Shown in pieces: positions 43,181 through 57,048 of a stretch of DNA of 64,000 bases. The position numbers and the translations under genes are program-made. Each line of letters begins with the position of its first letter. Within the stretch, counting starts at the first letter, position 1. Source of the stretch: Pseudomonas frederiksbergensis (GTDB lineage Bacteria > Pseudomonadota > Gammaproteobacteria > Pseudomonadales > Pseudomonadaceae). Location: contig NZ_CP142104.1 in NCBI RefSeq assembly GCF_035751725.1, positions 5,937,469 through 6,001,468 on the forward strand, written 5' to 3'. Under the pieces are notes generated by a model. That model was not told where the DNA came from. It saw only the letters and a list, made by a program, of their open reading frames with translations, and did no database searches.

Positions 43181-44971
43181 CACATCGGTCCCCTTGAGTA
43201 CCGCCACGTAGTACGACAACAATTGCAGCGGGATCGTGTAGAGGATCGGCGACAGAATGTCGTGAATGTGCGGCATGTGCACAACGTGGGTGCCTTCGCC
43301 GTTGGTCATGCCAGCCTTCTCATCGGCGAAGACCACCAGTTGGCCACCACGGGCGCGGACTTCCTGCAGATTGGACTTCAGCTTTTCCAGCAGCTCATTG
43401 TTCGGCGCGACGGTTACCACCGGCATGTCGTTATCCACAAGCGCCAGCGGGCCGTGCTTGAGTTCGCCGGCCGGGTAGGCTTCGGCGTGAATGTAGGAAA
43501 TCTCCTTGAGCTTCAGCGCCCCTTCCATCGCCACTGGGAATTGCGCACCGCGGCCCAGGAACAGGGTGTGGTTCTTCTCAGCGAACAGCTCGGCGATTTT
43601 TTCCACAATGCTGTCCATGGCCAAGGCTTCACCCAGGCGAGCCGGTAGACGCCGCAGTTCTTCCACCAGCTTGGCTTCGACGCCCTCCGCCAGCGTGCCG
43701 CGCACCTGGCCCAGCGAAAGGGTTAGCAACAGCAAGCCCACCAATTGCGTGGTGAACGCCTTGGTCGACGCCACGCCGATTTCGCGACCGGCCTGAGTCA
43801 GTAAGGTCAGGTCGGATTCGCGCACCAGCGAGCTGATGCCGACGTTGCAGATCGCCAGGCTGGCGAGGAAACCCAGTTCCTTGGCATTGCGCAGCGCGGC
43901 CAGGGTGTCGGCGGTTTCACCGGACTGGGAAATGGTCACGAACAGGGTATCAGGCTGCACGACGACTTTGCGATAGCGGAACTCGCTGGCGACTTCGACC
44001 TGGCAAGGGATACCGGCCAGCTCTTCAAGCCAGTAACGCGCAACCATGCCGGCGTGGTAACTGGTGCCGCACGCCACGATCTGCACATTGCGCACCTTGG
44101 CGAACAGCTCGGCCGCTTGAGGGCCGAAGGCCTGGACCAGCACTTGATCCTGGCTCAGCCGACCTTCGAGGGTGCGCTGCACAACGGCCGGCTGCTCGTG
44201 GATCTCCTTGAGCATGTAATGGCGGAACTCGCCCTTCTCGGCAGCTTCGGCGCCGTCGCGGTATTGCACGACCTCGCGCACCACTTCTTTGCCGTCAAGG
44301 TCCCAGATCTGCACGCTATCACGACGAATTTCGGCGATATCGCCCTCTTCCAGGTACATGAAGCGGTCAGTGACCTGACGCAGCGCCAGTTGATCGGAAG
44401 CCAGGAAGTTCTCCCCCAGGCCCAGGCCGATCACCAATGGGCTGCCGCTGCGGGCCGCTACCAGGCGATCCGGTTGTTTCGCGCTGATCACCGCCAGGCC
44501 ATAAGCGCCATGGAGTTCCTTGACAGTGGCCTTGAGCGCCACGCTCAGGTCCACCAGGTCCTTGAGCTTATGATTGAGCAAGTGAGCGATGACTTCGGTG
44601 TCGGTGTCCGAGGTGAACACATAGCCGAGTGCCTTGAGTTGCTCGCGCAGGGCTTCATAGTTCTCGATGATGCCGTTGTGCACCACCGCCAGGTCGCCGG
44701 AAAAATGCGGATGGGCATTTCGCTCGCATGGCGCGCCGTGGGTGGCCCAACGGGTGTGGGCGATGCCCAGGCGACCGATCAGCGGCTCGGCATCCAGCGC
44801 TTGTTCCAGTTCACTGACCTTTCCCGGGCGCCGCATGCGCTCAAGCGTCTCGTCGTTGGTGAATACCGCCACACCGGCACTGTCGTAGCCGCGATATTCG
44901 AGACGCTTGAGACCTTCCAGCAAGATGGCCGTGATGTTGCGTTCAGCAACGGCGCCGACAATTCCACACAT
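43139..44971 (-). CDS. glmS: glutamine-fructose-6-phosphate aminotransferase
   Basis: A 610-residue enzyme making glucosamine-6-phosphate for peptidoglycan and LPS. The N-terminal Met-Cys-Gly-Ile-Val-Gly exposes the catalytic Cys of the class II glutaminase, two SIS domains follow ([16 protein letters not shown]), and the C-terminus is the conserved Ser-Val-Thr-Val-Glu. ATG 44971 follows GGAGAAATAG, just one base after the glmR stop. The regulator glmR and glmU are upstream in the same direction. Confidence 0.96.
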   Translation of the reverse strand: MCGIVGAVAERNITAILLEGLKRLEYRGYDSAGVAVFTNDETLERMRRPGKVSELEQALDAEPLIGRLGIAHTRWATHGAPCERNAHPHFSGDLAVVHNGIIENYEALREQLKALGYVFTSDTDTEVIAHLLNHKLKDLVDLSVALKATVKELHGAYGLAVISAKQPDRLVAARSGSPLVIGLGLGENFLASDQLALRQVTDRFMYLEEGDIAEIRRDSVQIWDLDGKEVVREVVQYRDGAEAAEKGEFRHYMLKEIHEQPAVVQRTLEGRLSQDQVLVQAFGPQAAELFAKVRNVQIVACGTSYHAGMVARYWLEELAGIPCQVEVASEFRYRKVVVQPDTLFVTISQSGETADTLAALRNAKELGFLASLAICNVGISSLVRESDLTLLTQAGREIGVASTKAFTTQLVGLLLLTLSLGQVRGTLAEGVEAKLVEELRRLPARLGEALAMDSIVEKIAELFAEKNHTLFLGRGAQFPVAMEGALKLKEISYIHAEAYPAGELKHGPLALVDNDMPVVTVAPNNELLEKLKSNLQEVRARGGQLVVFADEKAGMTNGEGTHVVHMPHIHDILSPILYTIPLQLLSYYVAVLKGTDVDQPRNLAKSVTVE

Positions 44972-44972
44972 G

Positions 44973-45749
44973 CTATTTCTCCTGGCTGACAGACGCGCAG
45001 ATGACATTGATGCCGCGGGCCTGGATCTGATCGCGTGCCTCCACGGGCAGGCGATCATCGGTAATGAGGGTATGGACGCTGCTCCACGGCAGTTCCAGGT
45101 TGGGAATCTTGCGGCCGATCTTGTCGGCCTCCACCATCACGATCACTTCGCGGGCGACCTCAGCCATTACACGGCTCAGGCCCAGCAGTTCGTTGAAGGT
45201 GGTGGTACCTCGAACCAGATCGATGCCATCGGCGCCGATGAACAACTGGTCGAAATCGTAGGAACGCAGGACCTGCTCGGCGACTTGTCCCTGGAACGAC
45301 TCGGAGTGAGGGTCCCAGGTGCCACCGGTCATCAACAGCACCGGCTCATGCTCCAGTTCGCTCAAGGCGTTGGCGACGTGCAGGGAATTGGTCATCACCA
45401 CCAGGCCCGGCTGTTGGCCGAGTTGCGGAATCATGGCCGCCGTGGTGCTGCCGCTGTCGATAATGATGCGCGCGTGCTCGCGGATCCGCTTCACGGCGGC
45501 CCGGGCAATGGCTTGTTTGTACTTGGAGACGGTTTGCCCGTTATCGGCCACCAACTCCTGCGGCATCGGCACCGCACCACCGTAGCGACGCAGCAGCAGG
45601 CCATTGGTTTCCAAGGCGGCTAAATCCTTGCGAATCGTAACCTCCGAGGTTTCGAAGCGCTTGGCCAGTTCATCCACACTGACCTCGCCCTGCTCTTGGA
45701 GCAACGCAAGGATGTTATGACGGCGCTGTGGCGTGTTGCGTTTCGACAT
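44973..45749 (-). CDS. glmR: DeoR-family regulator GlmR
   Basis: A 258-residue DeoR protein: helix-turn-helix at residues 10-60 ([16 protein letters not shown]) and a sugar-phosphate sensor domain with Asp-Ser-Gly-Ser-Thr-Thr, Met-Thr-Asn-Ser and Gly-Ala-Asp-Gly-Ile. In P. aeruginosa GlmR represses or tunes glmS. It stands between glmU and glmS, with only one base to glmS, so it is co-transcribed with its own target. Confidence 0.88.
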   Translation of the reverse strand: MSKRNTPQRRHNILALLQEQGEVSVDELAKRFETSEVTIRKDLAALETNGLLLRRYGGAVPMPQELVADNGQTVSKYKQAIARAAVKRIREHARIIIDSGSTTAAMIPQLGQQPGLVVMTNSLHVANALSELEHEPVLLMTGGTWDPHSESFQGQVAEQVLRSYDFDQLFIGADGIDLVRGTTTFNELLGLSRVMAEVAREVIVMVEADKIGRKIPNLELPWSSVHTLITDDRLPVEARDQIQARGINVICASVSQEK

Positions 45750-45854
45750 GATGGCTTAAGTTTCGATTCGAAAGATAACGTAAGCAATCAAAACCTATTG
45801 AAGCGATGTCGTCAAGGCGCGGGGAGAAAAATTCAGAAAATTGCGCAAATCGAA

Positions 45855-45941
45855 TGTGGGAGCGTGCTTGCTCGCGAAGGCTTTGGTTCAGCAACGACCA
45901 ATCGGCTGGACCAATGCCTTCACGAGCAAGCCCGCTCCCAT
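45855..45941. repeat. paired inverted REP elements
   Basis: TGTGGGAGCGTGCTTGCTCG at 45855-45874 and its inverted mate CGAGCAAGCCCGCTCCCATA at 45922-45941 form a typical pseudomonad REP pair (REPIN) with a spacer of about 50 bp. It lies between glmU and glmR. Confidence 0.8.
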
Positions 45942-45960
45942 AGAAGGATTGTGGATAACT

Positions 45961-47328
45961 TTAGGACTTGTCGATTTTCTCCGGCCGCTTCCAGCCGTCG
46001 ATATTACGCTGGCGCGCACGCCCTACCGCCAGTTGCCCGTTATCCACATTCTGGGTGAGGGTCGAACCGGCTGCCGTGGTCGCACCGCTAGAGATATCCA
46101 CAGGAGCCACCAAGGAATTGTTCGAGCCAATGAAGACGTCTTCGCCCAATACCGTTTTCCACTTATTGGCACCATCGTAATTGCAGGTGATGGTTCCGGC
46201 GCCAATGTTGGTGCGCGCACCGACTTCAGCGTCACCCAGGTAGGTCAGGTGCCCGGCCTTGGCGCCTTCGCCCAGGTGGGCATTCTTCAGTTCAACGAAG
46301 TTACCCACATGGGCACGGGCTTCCAGCACGGAGCCTGGACGCAAGCGGGCAAACGGGCCGGCGTCGCTGCCCTCGCCCATGACCGCGCCGTCGAGATGAC
46401 TGTTGGCCTTGATCACCACGCCTTTGCGTAGGGTGCTGTCCTTGATCACACAGTTCGGGCCAATGATCACGTCGTCTTCGATGACAACCTTGCCTTCGAG
46501 AATGACATTGATGTCGATGACCACATCGCGACCTACGCTGACTTCACCGCGTACATCAAAACGGGCAGGGTCGCGCAGCGTCACGCCTTGGGCCATCAGG
46601 CGCCGGGCGGCGCGCAATTGATAGTGGCGCTCCAACTCGGCCAGTTGCCGGCGGTCGTTGGCGCCCTGCACTTCCATGGCATCCAGCGGCTGCTCGGTGG
46701 CGACGACCAGCCCGTCCGCCACCGCCATCGCAATGACGTCGGTCAGGTAGTACTCGCCCTGGGCATTGTTGTTCGACAGGCGACTCATCCAGTCACCCAG
46801 ACGCTCGGCCGGCACCGCAAGAATGCCGGTGTTGCCCTCGGTGATTGCTCGCTGGGCCTCGTTTGCGTCCTTTTGCTCAACGATCGCCATCACCTGGCCG
46901 TCGGTGTTGCGCACAATGCGGCCATAGCCGGTAGGATCATCCAACTCCACGGTCAGCAAGCCCAACTGCTGTGGCGCGACATGCTTGAGCAAGCGCTGCA
47001 AGGTGTCGACTTCGATCAGCGGCACATCGCCGTAGAGAATCAGCACCGTATCGGCCTTGATGAACGGCACGGCCTGGGCTACCGCGTGGCCGGTACCCAG
47101 TTGCTTGTCTTGCAGGACGAAATTCAGGTCGTCCGCCGCCAGGCGTTCGCGCACCGCATCGGCACCGTGACCGATCACCACATGAATGCGCTGCGGATCA
47201 AGTTGCCGTGCGCTGTGGATAACATGACCGAGCATGGAATTGCCGGCGACCGGATGCAACACCTTGGGCAACGCCGAACGCATGCGGGTGCCTTGGCCGG
47301 CCGCGAGGATAACGATTTCGAGAGACAT
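45961..47328 (-). CDS. glmU: bifunctional GlcN-1-P acetyltransferase / GlcNAc-1-P uridyltransferase
   Basis: A 455-residue bifunctional enzyme for UDP-GlcNAc. The N-terminal pyrophosphorylase starts with Leu-Ala-Ala-Gly-Gln-Gly-Thr-Arg-Met (residues 8-16), has Tyr-Gly-Asp-Val-Pro-Leu, and passes at about 230 to a left-handed beta-helix acetyltransferase (hexapeptide repeats, [15 protein letters not shown]). It provides the step after GlmM and feeds peptidoglycan and LPS. It lies after the atp operon, past a terminator, upstream of glmR. Confidence 0.95.
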   Translation of the reverse strand: MSLEIVILAAGQGTRMRSALPKVLHPVAGNSMLGHVIHSARQLDPQRIHVVIGHGADAVRERLAADDLNFVLQDKQLGTGHAVAQAVPFIKADTVLILYGDVPLIEVDTLQRLLKHVAPQQLGLLTVELDDPTGYGRIVRNTDGQVMAIVEQKDANEAQRAITEGNTGILAVPAERLGDWMSRLSNNNAQGEYYLTDVIAMAVADGLVVATEQPLDAMEVQGANDRRQLAELERHYQLRAARRLMAQGVTLRDPARFDVRGEVSVGRDVVIDINVILEGKVVIEDDVIIGPNCVIKDSTLRKGVVIKANSHLDGAVMGEGSDAGPFARLRPGSVLEARAHVGNFVELKNAHLGEGAKAGHLTYLGDAEVGARTNIGAGTITCNYDGANKWKTVLGEDVFIGSNNSLVAPVDISSGATTAAGSTLTQNVDNGQLAVGRARQRNIDGWKRPEKIDKS

Positions 47329-47390
47329 GACTGGCTACCAATCCTGGGTGGTCAGCGGCTGCGACCAGGTAATGAGTGTCGGAAAAAGAA

Positions 47391-47417
47391 AAAAGGGTAG
47401 CCGAGGCTACCCTTTTT
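47391..47417. terminator. atp operon terminator (bidirectional)
   Basis: AAAAGGGTAGCC-GA-GGCTACCCTTTTT: an 8-bp GC-rich stem with A and T tracts on both sides, 27 bp past the atpC stop. It isolates the ATP synthase operon from glmU. Confidence 0.9.
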
Positions 47418-47443
47418 AATCAATCACACAGAAAGCTGACGGC

Positions 47444-47869
47444 TTAGCCGCCGAACTTCTTGCGGATCTGCTGGACGGTGCGCAGCTGGGCTGCGGCCTC
47501 GGCCAGACGTGCGGCAGCAGAACCGTAGTCGAAGTCCGCGCCCTTTTCATGCAGAGCCTTCTCGGCGGCCTTGACGGCCTCCTGAGCGGAGGCTTCGTCC
47601 AGGTCGGCAGCACGTTGCACGGTGTCGGCAAGAACCTTGACCATGTTCGGCTGAACCTCGAGGAAACCACCGGAGATGTAGAACACCTCCCGTTCCCCGC
47701 CCTGCTTGGTCAGAGTAATCGGACCTGGCTTCAAGCTGGTGATCAGCGGTGCGTGACCCAGGGCGATACCAAGATCACCCAGCTCACCGTGCGCAACCAC
47801 AAACTCGACCAGACCGGAGAAGATTTCCCCTTCCGCACTGACGATATCGCAATGGACTGTCATAGCCAT
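47444..47869 (-). CDS. atpC: F1 ATP synthase epsilon subunit
   Basis: A 141-residue subunit of the central stalk, with an N-terminal beta-barrel domain ([11 protein letters not shown]) and a C-terminal two-helix Ala-rich part that inhibits ATP hydrolysis. The start is the first of two nearby ATGs (Met-Ala-Met-Thr-Val-His). It is last in the order atpIBEFHAGDC. Confidence 0.95.
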   Translation of the reverse strand: MAMTVHCDIVSAEGEIFSGLVEFVVAHGELGDLGIALGHAPLITSLKPGPITLTKQGGEREVFYISGGFLEVQPNMVKVLADTVQRAADLDEASAQEAVKAAEKALHEKGADFDYGSAAARLAEAAAQLRTVQQIRKKFGG

Positions 47870-47891
47870 CTGATTGCCTCAACCTAAATTA

Positions 47892-47909
47892 GCGCCCGTT
47901 GCCGGGCGC
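47892..47909. other. hairpin in atpD-atpC gap
   Basis: GCGCCCG-TTGC-CGGGCGC, a perfect 7-bp stem in the 45-bp gap. It is one of three hairpins between atp genes. Confidence 0.55.
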
Positions 47910-47914
47910 CGGGA

Positions 47915-49318
<1,404 letters not shown>

Positions 49319-50179
49319 TTAAACCGCGGCAGCGCCGCCGACGATTTCCGAGATCTCTTGGGTGATCGCAGCCTGACGCGCCTTGTTGTAGATCAGCTGC
49401 AAATCGCTGATCAAATCACCGGCGTTGTCGGTAGCGTTCTTCATCGCGATCATCCGCGCCGCTTGTTCAGCTGCGTTGTTCTCGACCACCGCCTGGTAGA
49501 CCTGCGACTCCACGTAGCGGACCATCAAGCCGTCGAGCAGCTCCTTGGCATCCGGTTCGTAGAGATAGTCCCAGTGGTGCTTGAGTTCCTGTTCCGGGGT
49601 CGCCACCAGTGGAATCAACTGCTCCACGGTCGGCTGTTGCGTCATGGTGTTGATGAACTTGTTGGATACCACGGACAGGCGGTCGATCCGGCCTTCCAGG
49701 TAAGCATCCAGCATCACCTTGACGCTGCCGATCAGGTCATTGATCGACGGTTCTTCACCCAGGTGGCTGATAGCAGCGACGACGTTGCCGCCGAAGTTGC
49801 GGAAGAAAGCCGCACCCTTGCTACCGACCACGCACAGATCGATCTCGACGCCTTGTTCGCGGTTTACCGCCATGTCCTTGACCAGGGCCTTGAACAGGTT
49901 GGTGTTCAAGCCACCGCACAGACCACGGTCACTGCTCACCACAACGTAACCGACGCGCTTGACGGCGCGGTCGATCATGAACGGGTGGCGGTATTCCGGG
50001 TTGGCGTTGGCCAGATGACCAATCACCTGGCGGATGCGCTCCGCATAAGGACGGCTAGCAGCCATGCGCATTTGTGCCTTGCGCATTTTGCTGACCGCCA
50101 CTTTTTCCATGGCGCTGGTAATCTTTTGCGTGCTTTTGATGCTCGCAATCTTACTGCGAATCTCTTTTGCGCCTGCCAT
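49319..50179 (-). CDS. atpG: F1 ATP synthase gamma subunit
   Basis: The 286-residue rotary shaft, with the conserved N-terminal [15 protein letters not shown] near residue 32, [10 protein letters not shown] near 84-93 and the C-terminal helix ending Glu-Ile-Val-Gly-Gly-Ala. It lies between atpA (50 bp, with a hairpin) and atpD. Confidence 0.96.
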   Translation of the reverse strand: MAGAKEIRSKIASIKSTQKITSAMEKVAVSKMRKAQMRMAASRPYAERIRQVIGHLANANPEYRHPFMIDRAVKRVGYVVVSSDRGLCGGLNTNLFKALVKDMAVNREQGVEIDLCVVGSKGAAFFRNFGGNVVAAISHLGEEPSINDLIGSVKVMLDAYLEGRIDRLSVVSNKFINTMTQQPTVEQLIPLVATPEQELKHHWDYLYEPDAKELLDGLMVRYVESQVYQAVVENNAAEQAARMIAMKNATDNAGDLISDLQLIYNKARQAAITQEISEIVGGAAAV

Positions 50180-50200
50180 GTAACACCTATCAGGTTAGCA

Positions 50201-50224
50201 AGCGGGAGCCTTGCGGCTCCCGCT
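50201..50224. other. hairpin in atpA-atpG gap
   Basis: AGCGGGAGCC-TTGC-GGCTCCCGCT, a perfect 10-bp stem with the stable UUGC/GCAA loop, in the 50-bp gap. There is no T-tract. Confidence 0.65.
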
Positions 50225-50229
50225 GCGGC

Positions 50230-51774
50230 TTACCAGGTTTGGGTGGCCTTGAACTTCTCGATACCGGCTTTGAGGCCAGCGTCGATTTCGTCATTGAAGT
50301 CACCTTTAACGTTGATCTTGGCCATCAAATCGGCGTGATCGCGGTTGAAGAAAGCGATCAGCGCTTGTTCGAAGCTGCCGATCTTGGCGATTTCAATGTC
50401 AGTCAGGAACCCACGCTCAGCGGCATACAGCGACAGCGCCATGTCAGCGATCGACATCGGTGCGTATTGCTTCTGCTTCATCAGCTCGGTAACGCGCTGA
50501 CCATGCTCAAGTTGCTTACGGGTCGCTTCGTCCAGGTCAGAAGCGAACTGGGCGAATGCCGCCAGTTCACGGTACTGGGCCAGGGCGGTACGGATACCAC
50601 CGGACAGCTTCTTGATGATCTTGGTCTGAGCGGCACCACCTACACGGGATACCGAAACACCGGCGTTCACAGCAGGACGGATGCCCGAGTTGAACATGGC
50701 CGATTCCAGGAAGATCTGACCGTCGGTGATGGAAATCACGTTGGTCGGAACGAACGCGGAAACGTCGCCAGCCTGGGTTTCGATGATCGGCAGGGCGGTC
50801 AGGGAACCGGTCTTGCCAGTCACTGCGCCGTTGGTGAACTTCTCTACGTACTCTTCCGAAACGCGGGATGCGCGCTCCAGCAGACGGGAGTGGAGATAGA
50901 ACACGTCGCCTGGGTAGGCTTCACGGCCTGGTGGACGGCGCAGCAGCAGGGAAATCTGGCGGTAGGCCACTGCTTGCTTGGACAGATCGTCATAAACGAT
51001 CAGCGCGTCTTCACCGCGGTCGCGGAAGTATTCGCCCATGGTGCAACCGGAGTACGGTGCCAGGAACTGCAGGGCAGCCGATTCGGAGGCGCTGGCGGCA
51101 ACGATGATGGTGTTGGCCAGTGCACCGTTTTCTTCCAGCTTGCGAACCACGTTGGCGATGGTCGATTGCTTCTGACCGATTGCCACGTAGACGCAGAAGA
51201 TACCGCTGTTCTTCTGGTTGATGATCGCGTCGATCGCCAGAGCGGTCTTACCGATCTGACGGTCACCGATGATCAGCTCACGCTGGCCACGGCCGACTGG
51301 GATCATGGCATCGACAGCCTTGTAGCCAGTCTGTACAGGCTGGTCTACCGACTTACGCCAGATCACGCCAGGAGCAACTTTCTCGACCGCGTCGGTCTCG
51401 GTGTTGTTCAGCGGACCTTTGCCGTCAACTGGGTTACCCAGTGCGTCGACTACGCGACCCAGCAGTTCCTTACCGACTGGAACCTCGAGGATGCGGCCGG
51501 TGCACTTGGCGCTCATGCCTTCAGCCAGAGTCGTGTAAGCGCCCAATACCACGGCACCTACAGAGTCTTGCTCCAGGTTGAGGGCCATACCGTAGACGCC
51601 GCCCGGAAACTCGATCATCTCGCCGTACATGACGTCGGCCAGACCGTGAATCCGCACGATGCCGTCAGATACGCTGACGACAGTGCCTTCGTTACGGGCT
51701 TGGGAGGTCACATCGAGCTTTTCGATGCGGCCCTTGATAATTTCACTTATTTCGGAAGGATTGAGTTGCTGCAT
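50230..51774 (-). CDS. atpA: F1 ATP synthase alpha subunit
   Basis: A 514-residue non-catalytic nucleotide-binding subunit, usual length. P-loop Gly-Asp-Arg-Gln-Ile-Gly-Lys-Thr at residues 170-177; the arginine finger region Ser-Val-Ser-Arg-Val-Gly-Gly follows. The N-terminus Met-Gln-Gln-Leu-Asn-Pro-Ser-Glu-Ile is typical. It forms the F1 hexamer with AtpD. Confidence 0.97.
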   Translation of the reverse strand: MQQLNPSEISEIIKGRIEKLDVTSQARNEGTVVSVSDGIVRIHGLADVMYGEMIEFPGGVYGMALNLEQDSVGAVVLGAYTTLAEGMSAKCTGRILEVPVGKELLGRVVDALGNPVDGKGPLNNTETDAVEKVAPGVIWRKSVDQPVQTGYKAVDAMIPVGRGQRELIIGDRQIGKTALAIDAIINQKNSGIFCVYVAIGQKQSTIANVVRKLEENGALANTIIVAASASESAALQFLAPYSGCTMGEYFRDRGEDALIVYDDLSKQAVAYRQISLLLRRPPGREAYPGDVFYLHSRLLERASRVSEEYVEKFTNGAVTGKTGSLTALPIIETQAGDVSAFVPTNVISITDGQIFLESAMFNSGIRPAVNAGVSVSRVGGAAQTKIIKKLSGGIRTALAQYRELAAFAQFASDLDEATRKQLEHGQRVTELMKQKQYAPMSIADMALSLYAAERGFLTDIEIAKIGSFEQALIAFFNRDHADLMAKINVKGDFNDEIDAGLKAGIEKFKATQTW

Positions 51775-51795
51775 TGCTCTGCTGCCCCTTCAAAC

Positions 51796-52332
51796 TCAAG
51801 ATTTCAATGCTTCGGCAAGTTTCGCGATTTTGCCGCGAATCGAGCCATCGATAACCAGGTCGCCGGCGCGGATTACAACGCCCCCTATCAGGGACTTGTC
51901 TTCCTCGACTTGCAGGCGCACTTCCCGGTTGAGTCGTGCACTGAGAACCTTGGCGAGTTTGTCTTGCTGTTCTTGGTTCAATGCAAAAGCACTGGTCACT
52001 TCCACGTCTACCGACTTCTCTTGTTCGGCCTTGTACAGGTCGAAAAGAGCGGCGATCTCCGGCAGAAGCGGGAGACGGTCGTTTTCGGCAACGACGTGAA
52101 TGAAATTCTGTGCCTTGGCATCGAACTTGTCGCCGCACACGTCAATGAACGTGGCGGCCTTTTCTGCGCTCGTCAGTCGCGGGGCCTTGAGCACGCGCTG
52201 CATGGTGTCGTCTTGCGACACCGCTGCTGCCAGGCCGAGCATGGCTGACCAATTGGCCAGTTGCTGGTGGGCCTGAGCGTGCTCGAAGGCCGCCTTAGCG
52301 TAAGGTCGGGCCAACGTGGTCAGTTCTGCCAT
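51796..52332 (-). CDS. atpH: ATP synthase delta subunit
   Basis: The 178-residue peripheral-stalk protein that joins the b dimer to the top of F1. It has the family start ([12 protein letters not shown]) and the C-terminal [15 protein letters not shown]. It lies between atpF (12 bp) and atpA. Confidence 0.95.
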   Translation of the reverse strand: MAELTTLARPYAKAAFEHAQAHQQLANWSAMLGLAAAVSQDDTMQRVLKAPRLTSAEKAATFIDVCGDKFDAKAQNFIHVVAENDRLPLLPEIAALFDLYKAEQEKSVDVEVTSAFALNQEQQDKLAKVLSARLNREVRLQVEEDKSLIGGVVIRAGDLVIDGSIRGKIAKLAEALKS

Positions 52333-52344
52333 GATCGCCCTCGC

Positions 52345-52815
52345 TTAGATTTCAGCAGCCAGTTGGTTTACCAGCTCTGCGTGCGCGTTTTGATCGATTG
52401 TGGCACCCAGGATCTTCGAAGCACCGCCAACGGCCAGGCTACCCACTTGGGCGCGCAGCGCGTCTTTGACGCTGTTGAGTTCCTGTTCGATCTCGGCTTG
52501 AGCCTGAGCCTTCACACGGTCAGCTTCGACGCGAGCCTGTTCACGGGCTTCGTCGACAATCTGCGTACCGCGCTTCTTGGCTTGCTCGATGATTTCAGCT
52601 GCCTGAGCTTTCGCTTCGCGCAGTTGCTGACCCACTTTCTCATGGGCCAACTCCAGGTCGCGAGCTGCTCGGCTGGCAGCGTCCAGACCATCAGCGATCT
52701 TCTTTTGACGTTCGTGCAATGCCGCAATGACCGGAGGCCATACGAACTTCATGCAGAACAGTACAAAAATCAGGAACGCAACGGACTGGCCAATCAGGGT
52801 CGCATTAATGTTCAC
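52345..52815 (-). CDS. atpF: ATP synthase b subunit
   Basis: The 156-residue peripheral-stalk b subunit: a single N-terminal membrane helix (residues 5-27, [10 protein letters not shown] start), then a long charged coiled coil (Arg-Gln-Lys-Lys-Ile-Ala-Asp-Gly) that dimerises. It links Fo to AtpH. The gene comes 58 bp after atpE. Confidence 0.95.
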   Translation of the reverse strand: MNINATLIGQSVAFLIFVLFCMKFVWPPVIAALHERQKKIADGLDAASRAARDLELAHEKVGQQLREAKAQAAEIIEQAKKRGTQIVDEAREQARVEADRVKAQAQAEIEQELNSVKDALRAQVGSLAVGGASKILGATIDQNAHAELVNQLAAEI

Positions 52816-52873
52816 GCCAACACCTCGCAGTTACGTTGTCCATCACACCAAATTACCCGGAAAATCCGAGTAA

Positions 52874-53146
<273 letters not shown>

Positions 53147-53202
53147 TTACGTCGTATGGTTTAGGTTTTTTAGATTAAAGCGGTAAAACAAATCGTTTCA
53201 TC

Positions 53203-53239
53203 GAGCCCGTTCGGGCCCCTTCCCGTTTGACCGGGAAGG
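53203..53239. other. tandem hairpins in atpB-atpE gap
   Basis: CCTTCCCG-TTTGAC-CGGGAAGG (53218-53239) is preceded by a smaller GAGCCCG/CGGGCCC stem (53203-53217), in the 132-bp gap. There is no T-tract on the minus strand. These may shield or cut the mRNA and raise atpE expression. Confidence 0.6.
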
Positions 53240-53263
53240 ACATCAGACTAGTCGAGACTGGCC

Positions 53264-54557
<1,294 letters not shown>

Positions 54558-54634
54558 CGCTTTTGCTCTCCAATGGTCGGCTGCCTGAATTCAGTAACTT
54601 GGCATAATTTGTGCCGACAAAATGCGCGCAGAGT

Positions 54635-54656
54635 ATAGGGGCGGTTCTGCCCCTAT
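54635..54656. terminator. hairpin after parB
   Basis: ATAGGGGC-GGTTCT-GCCCCTAT, an 8-bp stem 50 bp past the parB stop in the 148-bp gap before atpI. The T-tract is poor. Confidence 0.5.
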
Positions 54657-54705
54657 TCAACCTTCAGGTAGTGATTTCCGACTGCGCGCTACAAGAGCAA
54701 TTGTT

Positions 54706-55578
54706 TCAGCGAATGTGCGCAAGAACACCTTGCAGCTCATCAAGGGAGTTATAGCCGATCACCAGTTGCCCTTTGCCCTTCTTTCCGTGGCGAATCTGCA
54801 CCGCAGAGCCTAGGCGCTCGGCCAGGCGCTGCTCCAGGCGAGCGATATCCGGATCGGGTTTTGCCGCTTCGACAGGCGCAGGTTTACCACTCAACCACTG
54901 ACGGACCAGTGCCTCGGTTTGGCGCACGGTCAGCCCGCGTGCGACAACATGTCGCGCCCCTTCAACCTGTTGATTTTCCGGCAAACCGAGCAATGCACGG
55001 GCATGACCCATTTCCAGGTCGCCATGGGACAGCATGGTCTTGATGACTTCGGGCAAGGCAATCAATCGCAGCAGGTTGGCCACCGTCACCCGGGACTTGC
55101 CCACCGCTTCGGCGACTTGCTGTTGGGTCAGCTGGAATTCTTGCTGCAGACGTTGCAGGGCCACGGCTTCTTCGATCGGGTTGAGGTCTTCGCGCTGGAT
55201 ATTCTCGATCAGCGCCATGGCAATGGCGGTTTCGTCCGGCACATCACGGACCATCGCAGGAATGGTTTCCTGCCCGGCCTGCTGACTGGCGCGCCAGCGG
55301 CGTTCGCCAGCGATGATTTCGAAACGTCCGTCGGCGATCGGCCGCACAACGATCGGTTGCATCACGCCCTGGGTCTTGATCGACTGTGCCAGCTCTTCCA
55401 AGGCCTGCGGGTCCATGTCCCGGCGCGGCTGGTATTTGCCGCGCTGGATCAGGTCAAGGGGCAAATGTTGCAGTTCGCGCTGATCGGCCTGCACGGCCTG
55501 CTCTTCCAGCGAACTGACAGTCGGACCGCTGAGCAGCGCATCCAGTCCACGTCCGAGACCTCGTTTCTTGACGGCCAT
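54706..55578 (-). CDS. parB: chromosome partition protein ParB
   Basis: A 290-residue CTP-dependent clamp protein that loads at parS and spreads. It has the ParB/Sulfiredoxin domain with Gly-Glu-Arg-Arg-Trp-Arg-Ala-Ser and Asn-Ile-Gln-Arg-Glu-Asp-Leu-Asn-Pro-Ile-Glu-Glu-Ala, the HTH Val-Gly-Lys-Ser-Arg-Val-Thr-Val-Ala-Asn-Leu-Leu-Arg-Leu, and a C-terminal dimer domain. Its starting Val-Lys-Lys-Arg-Gly-Leu-Gly-Arg-Gly-Leu is the ParA-contact peptide. The gene follows parA by 9 bp; parS-like sites lie at 3.6, 4.1 and 13.4 kb of this window. Confidence 0.95.
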   Translation of the reverse strand: MAVKKRGLGRGLDALLSGPTVSSLEEQAVQADQRELQHLPLDLIQRGKYQPRRDMDPQALEELAQSIKTQGVMQPIVVRPIADGRFEIIAGERRWRASQQAGQETIPAMVRDVPDETAIAMALIENIQREDLNPIEEAVALQRLQQEFQLTQQQVAEAVGKSRVTVANLLRLIALPEVIKTMLSHGDLEMGHARALLGLPENQQVEGARHVVARGLTVRQTEALVRQWLSGKPAPVEAAKPDPDIARLEQRLAERLGSAVQIRHGKKGKGQLVIGYNSLDELQGVLAHIR

Positions 55579-55587
55579 GGGGTTTCC

Positions 55588-56385
55588 TTAAGTTGGCTGG
55601 GCTGCAGCGATGCGTGGTTGGCGGCGCTGACGGCGAACCATCTCGCCCGCCAGGGCCAGGTAGGCCAGCGCACCACGGGATTGTTTGTCGTAGGCCAGGG
55701 CCGGCATGCCGTAGCTCGGCGCTTCGGCCAGGCGGATGTTGCGTGGGATGACCGTGTCGTAGAGCTGCTCGCCGAAATGCTCCTTGAGCTGGGCGGAAAC
55801 GTCGTTCATCAGGCTCAGGCGCGGATCGTACATGGTCCGCAACAGGCCCTCGACCTTCAGCTCAGGGTTCAGCAATTCGGCGATTCGCTTGATGTTATCC
55901 ACAAGGTCGCTCAACCCTTCCAGGGCGAAGTACTCGCACTGCATGGGGATAATCACCCCATCGGCCGCCACCAGGGCGTTGAGGGTCAGCATCGACAGCG
56001 ATGGCGGGCAATCGATCAGGATGTAGTCGTAGTTTTCCCGGATCGGCGCCAAGGCGCTGCGCAGACGGCTTTCCTTCATCTGCATTTCCAGCAGCACCAC
56101 TTCGGCCGCCGTCAGGTCACGGTTGGCCGGCAGCAGTTGATAACCGCCGTGTTCGGAGAAGTGCATGGCCTGGCCCAGATCGCATTCGCCGATCAGGACA
56201 TCGTAGATGGAGTTTTCCAGGCCATGTTTATCCACACCGCTACCCATGGTGGCGTTGCCCTGTGGATCGAGATCGATCAACAGCACCCGGCGCTTGGTCG
56301 CGACCAGGGATGCTGCGAGGTTGATGCAGGTGGTGGTCTTGCCCACACCACCTTTCTGGTTCGCTATCGCGAATACCTTAGCCAT
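55588..56385 (-). CDS. parA: chromosome partition ATPase ParA (Soj)
   Basis: A 265-residue Walker-type ATPase with the deviant Walker A Lys-Gly-Gly-Val-Gly-Lys-Thr-Thr near residues 10-17, Asp-Leu-Asp-Pro-Gln-Gly-Asn, and Ile-Asp-Cys-Pro-Pro-Ser. It pulls ParB-parS complexes to the poles. The ATG at 56385 begins Met-Ala-Lys-Val-Phe; an in-frame start six codons upstream lacks support. Two DnaA boxes (55895, 56228) lie within the gene. Confidence 0.95.
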   Translation of the reverse strand: MAKVFAIANQKGGVGKTTTCINLAASLVATKRRVLLIDLDPQGNATMGSGVDKHGLENSIYDVLIGECDLGQAMHFSEHGGYQLLPANRDLTAAEVVLLEMQMKESRLRSALAPIRENYDYILIDCPPSLSMLTLNALVAADGVIIPMQCEYFALEGLSDLVDNIKRIAELLNPELKVEGLLRTMYDPRLSLMNDVSAQLKEHFGEQLYDTVIPRNIRLAEAPSYGMPALAYDKQSRGALAYLALAGEMVRRQRRQPRIAAAQPT

Positions 56386-56403
56386 TCTTGCTTGTGTTCC
56401 CAA

Positions 56404-57048
56404 TCATGCCGTGCGGCGCAGTATCAGCAGATGGCGTTGGCCTTGGCAACCGGGGACGGCCAAGGCGTGTTCGCTATCGAGGTGGAAGTCTGCCGGCAAT
56501 GCTACCAGCTCATCGGCCGGATGAACGCCCTTCATTGCCAGCCAGCGCGTATCGGCATCGCCCAGGTGGCGAGTCCAGTTGCTGAAGTTCTCCATGCTGC
56601 TGAACGCCCGGGAGATGATCCCGTTGAACGGCTCGGCAGGCTGGAACGCTTCGACGCGGCTGTGGATAACTTGCAGGTTATCCAGCTTGAGCTCAAGTTT
56701 GACCTGGGTCAGGAAGCGGGTTTTCTTGCCGTTGCTGTCCAAACAGGTCACTTGCGAGTCGGGAAACAGGATCGCCAGCGGAATGCCCGGCATGCCACCG
56801 CCGCTGCCGACATCCAGCCAACGACCGTTTTCGATGAAGGACATGACGCTGAGACTGTCGAGCAAATGCCGCGAGACCATTTCATCCGGATCGCGCACGG
56901 CGGTCAGGTTGTAGGCCTTGTTCCATTTGATCAACAGCGCCAGGTAACCCAGCAGTTGCGTGTGCTGGGCTTCGGTCAGGCTGACGCCGAGCTCACGGGC
57001 ACCTGTGGATAACTCTGCAGCGTGTTGCGAGGTGACCATCGAACTCAA
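56404..57048 (-). CDS. rsmG: 16S rRNA (G527-N7)-methyltransferase RsmG
   Basis: A 214-residue SAM enzyme (formerly GidB) that methylates 16S rRNA; the SAM site is [10 protein letters not shown] near residues 77-86. The start is inferred to be TTG 57048, overlapping the mnmG TGA (TTGA), because GGAGC lies nine bases upstream and the family starts with Met-Ser-Ser; an ATG three codons later lacks a ribosome site. It is coupled to mnmG and lies before parA. Confidence 0.9.
   Translation of the reverse strand: MSSMVTSQHAAELSTGARELGVSLTEAQHTQLLGYLALLIKWNKAYNLTAVRDPDEMVSRHLLDSLSVMSFIENGRWLDVGSGGGMPGIPLAILFPDSQVTCLDSNGKKTRFLTQVKLELKLDNLQVIHSRVEAFQPAEPFNGIISRAFSSMENFSNWTRHLGDADTRWLAMKGVHPADELVALPADFHLDSEHALAVPGCQGQRHLLILRRTA

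Noticed and set aside
43139..44971. glmS ribozyme or riboswitch upstream of glmS
   Set aside because: That element is a Gram-positive feature; here one base separates glmS from glmR and no such fold can fit.
50167..52248. Long plus-strand frame of 693 codons opposite atpA-atpH
   Set aside because: It is a shadow of the high-GC, biased codons of the ATP synthase genes, with no ribosome site or family likeness. The same holds for the long frames opposite parA-parB (54919-57012) and yidC (60934-62697).
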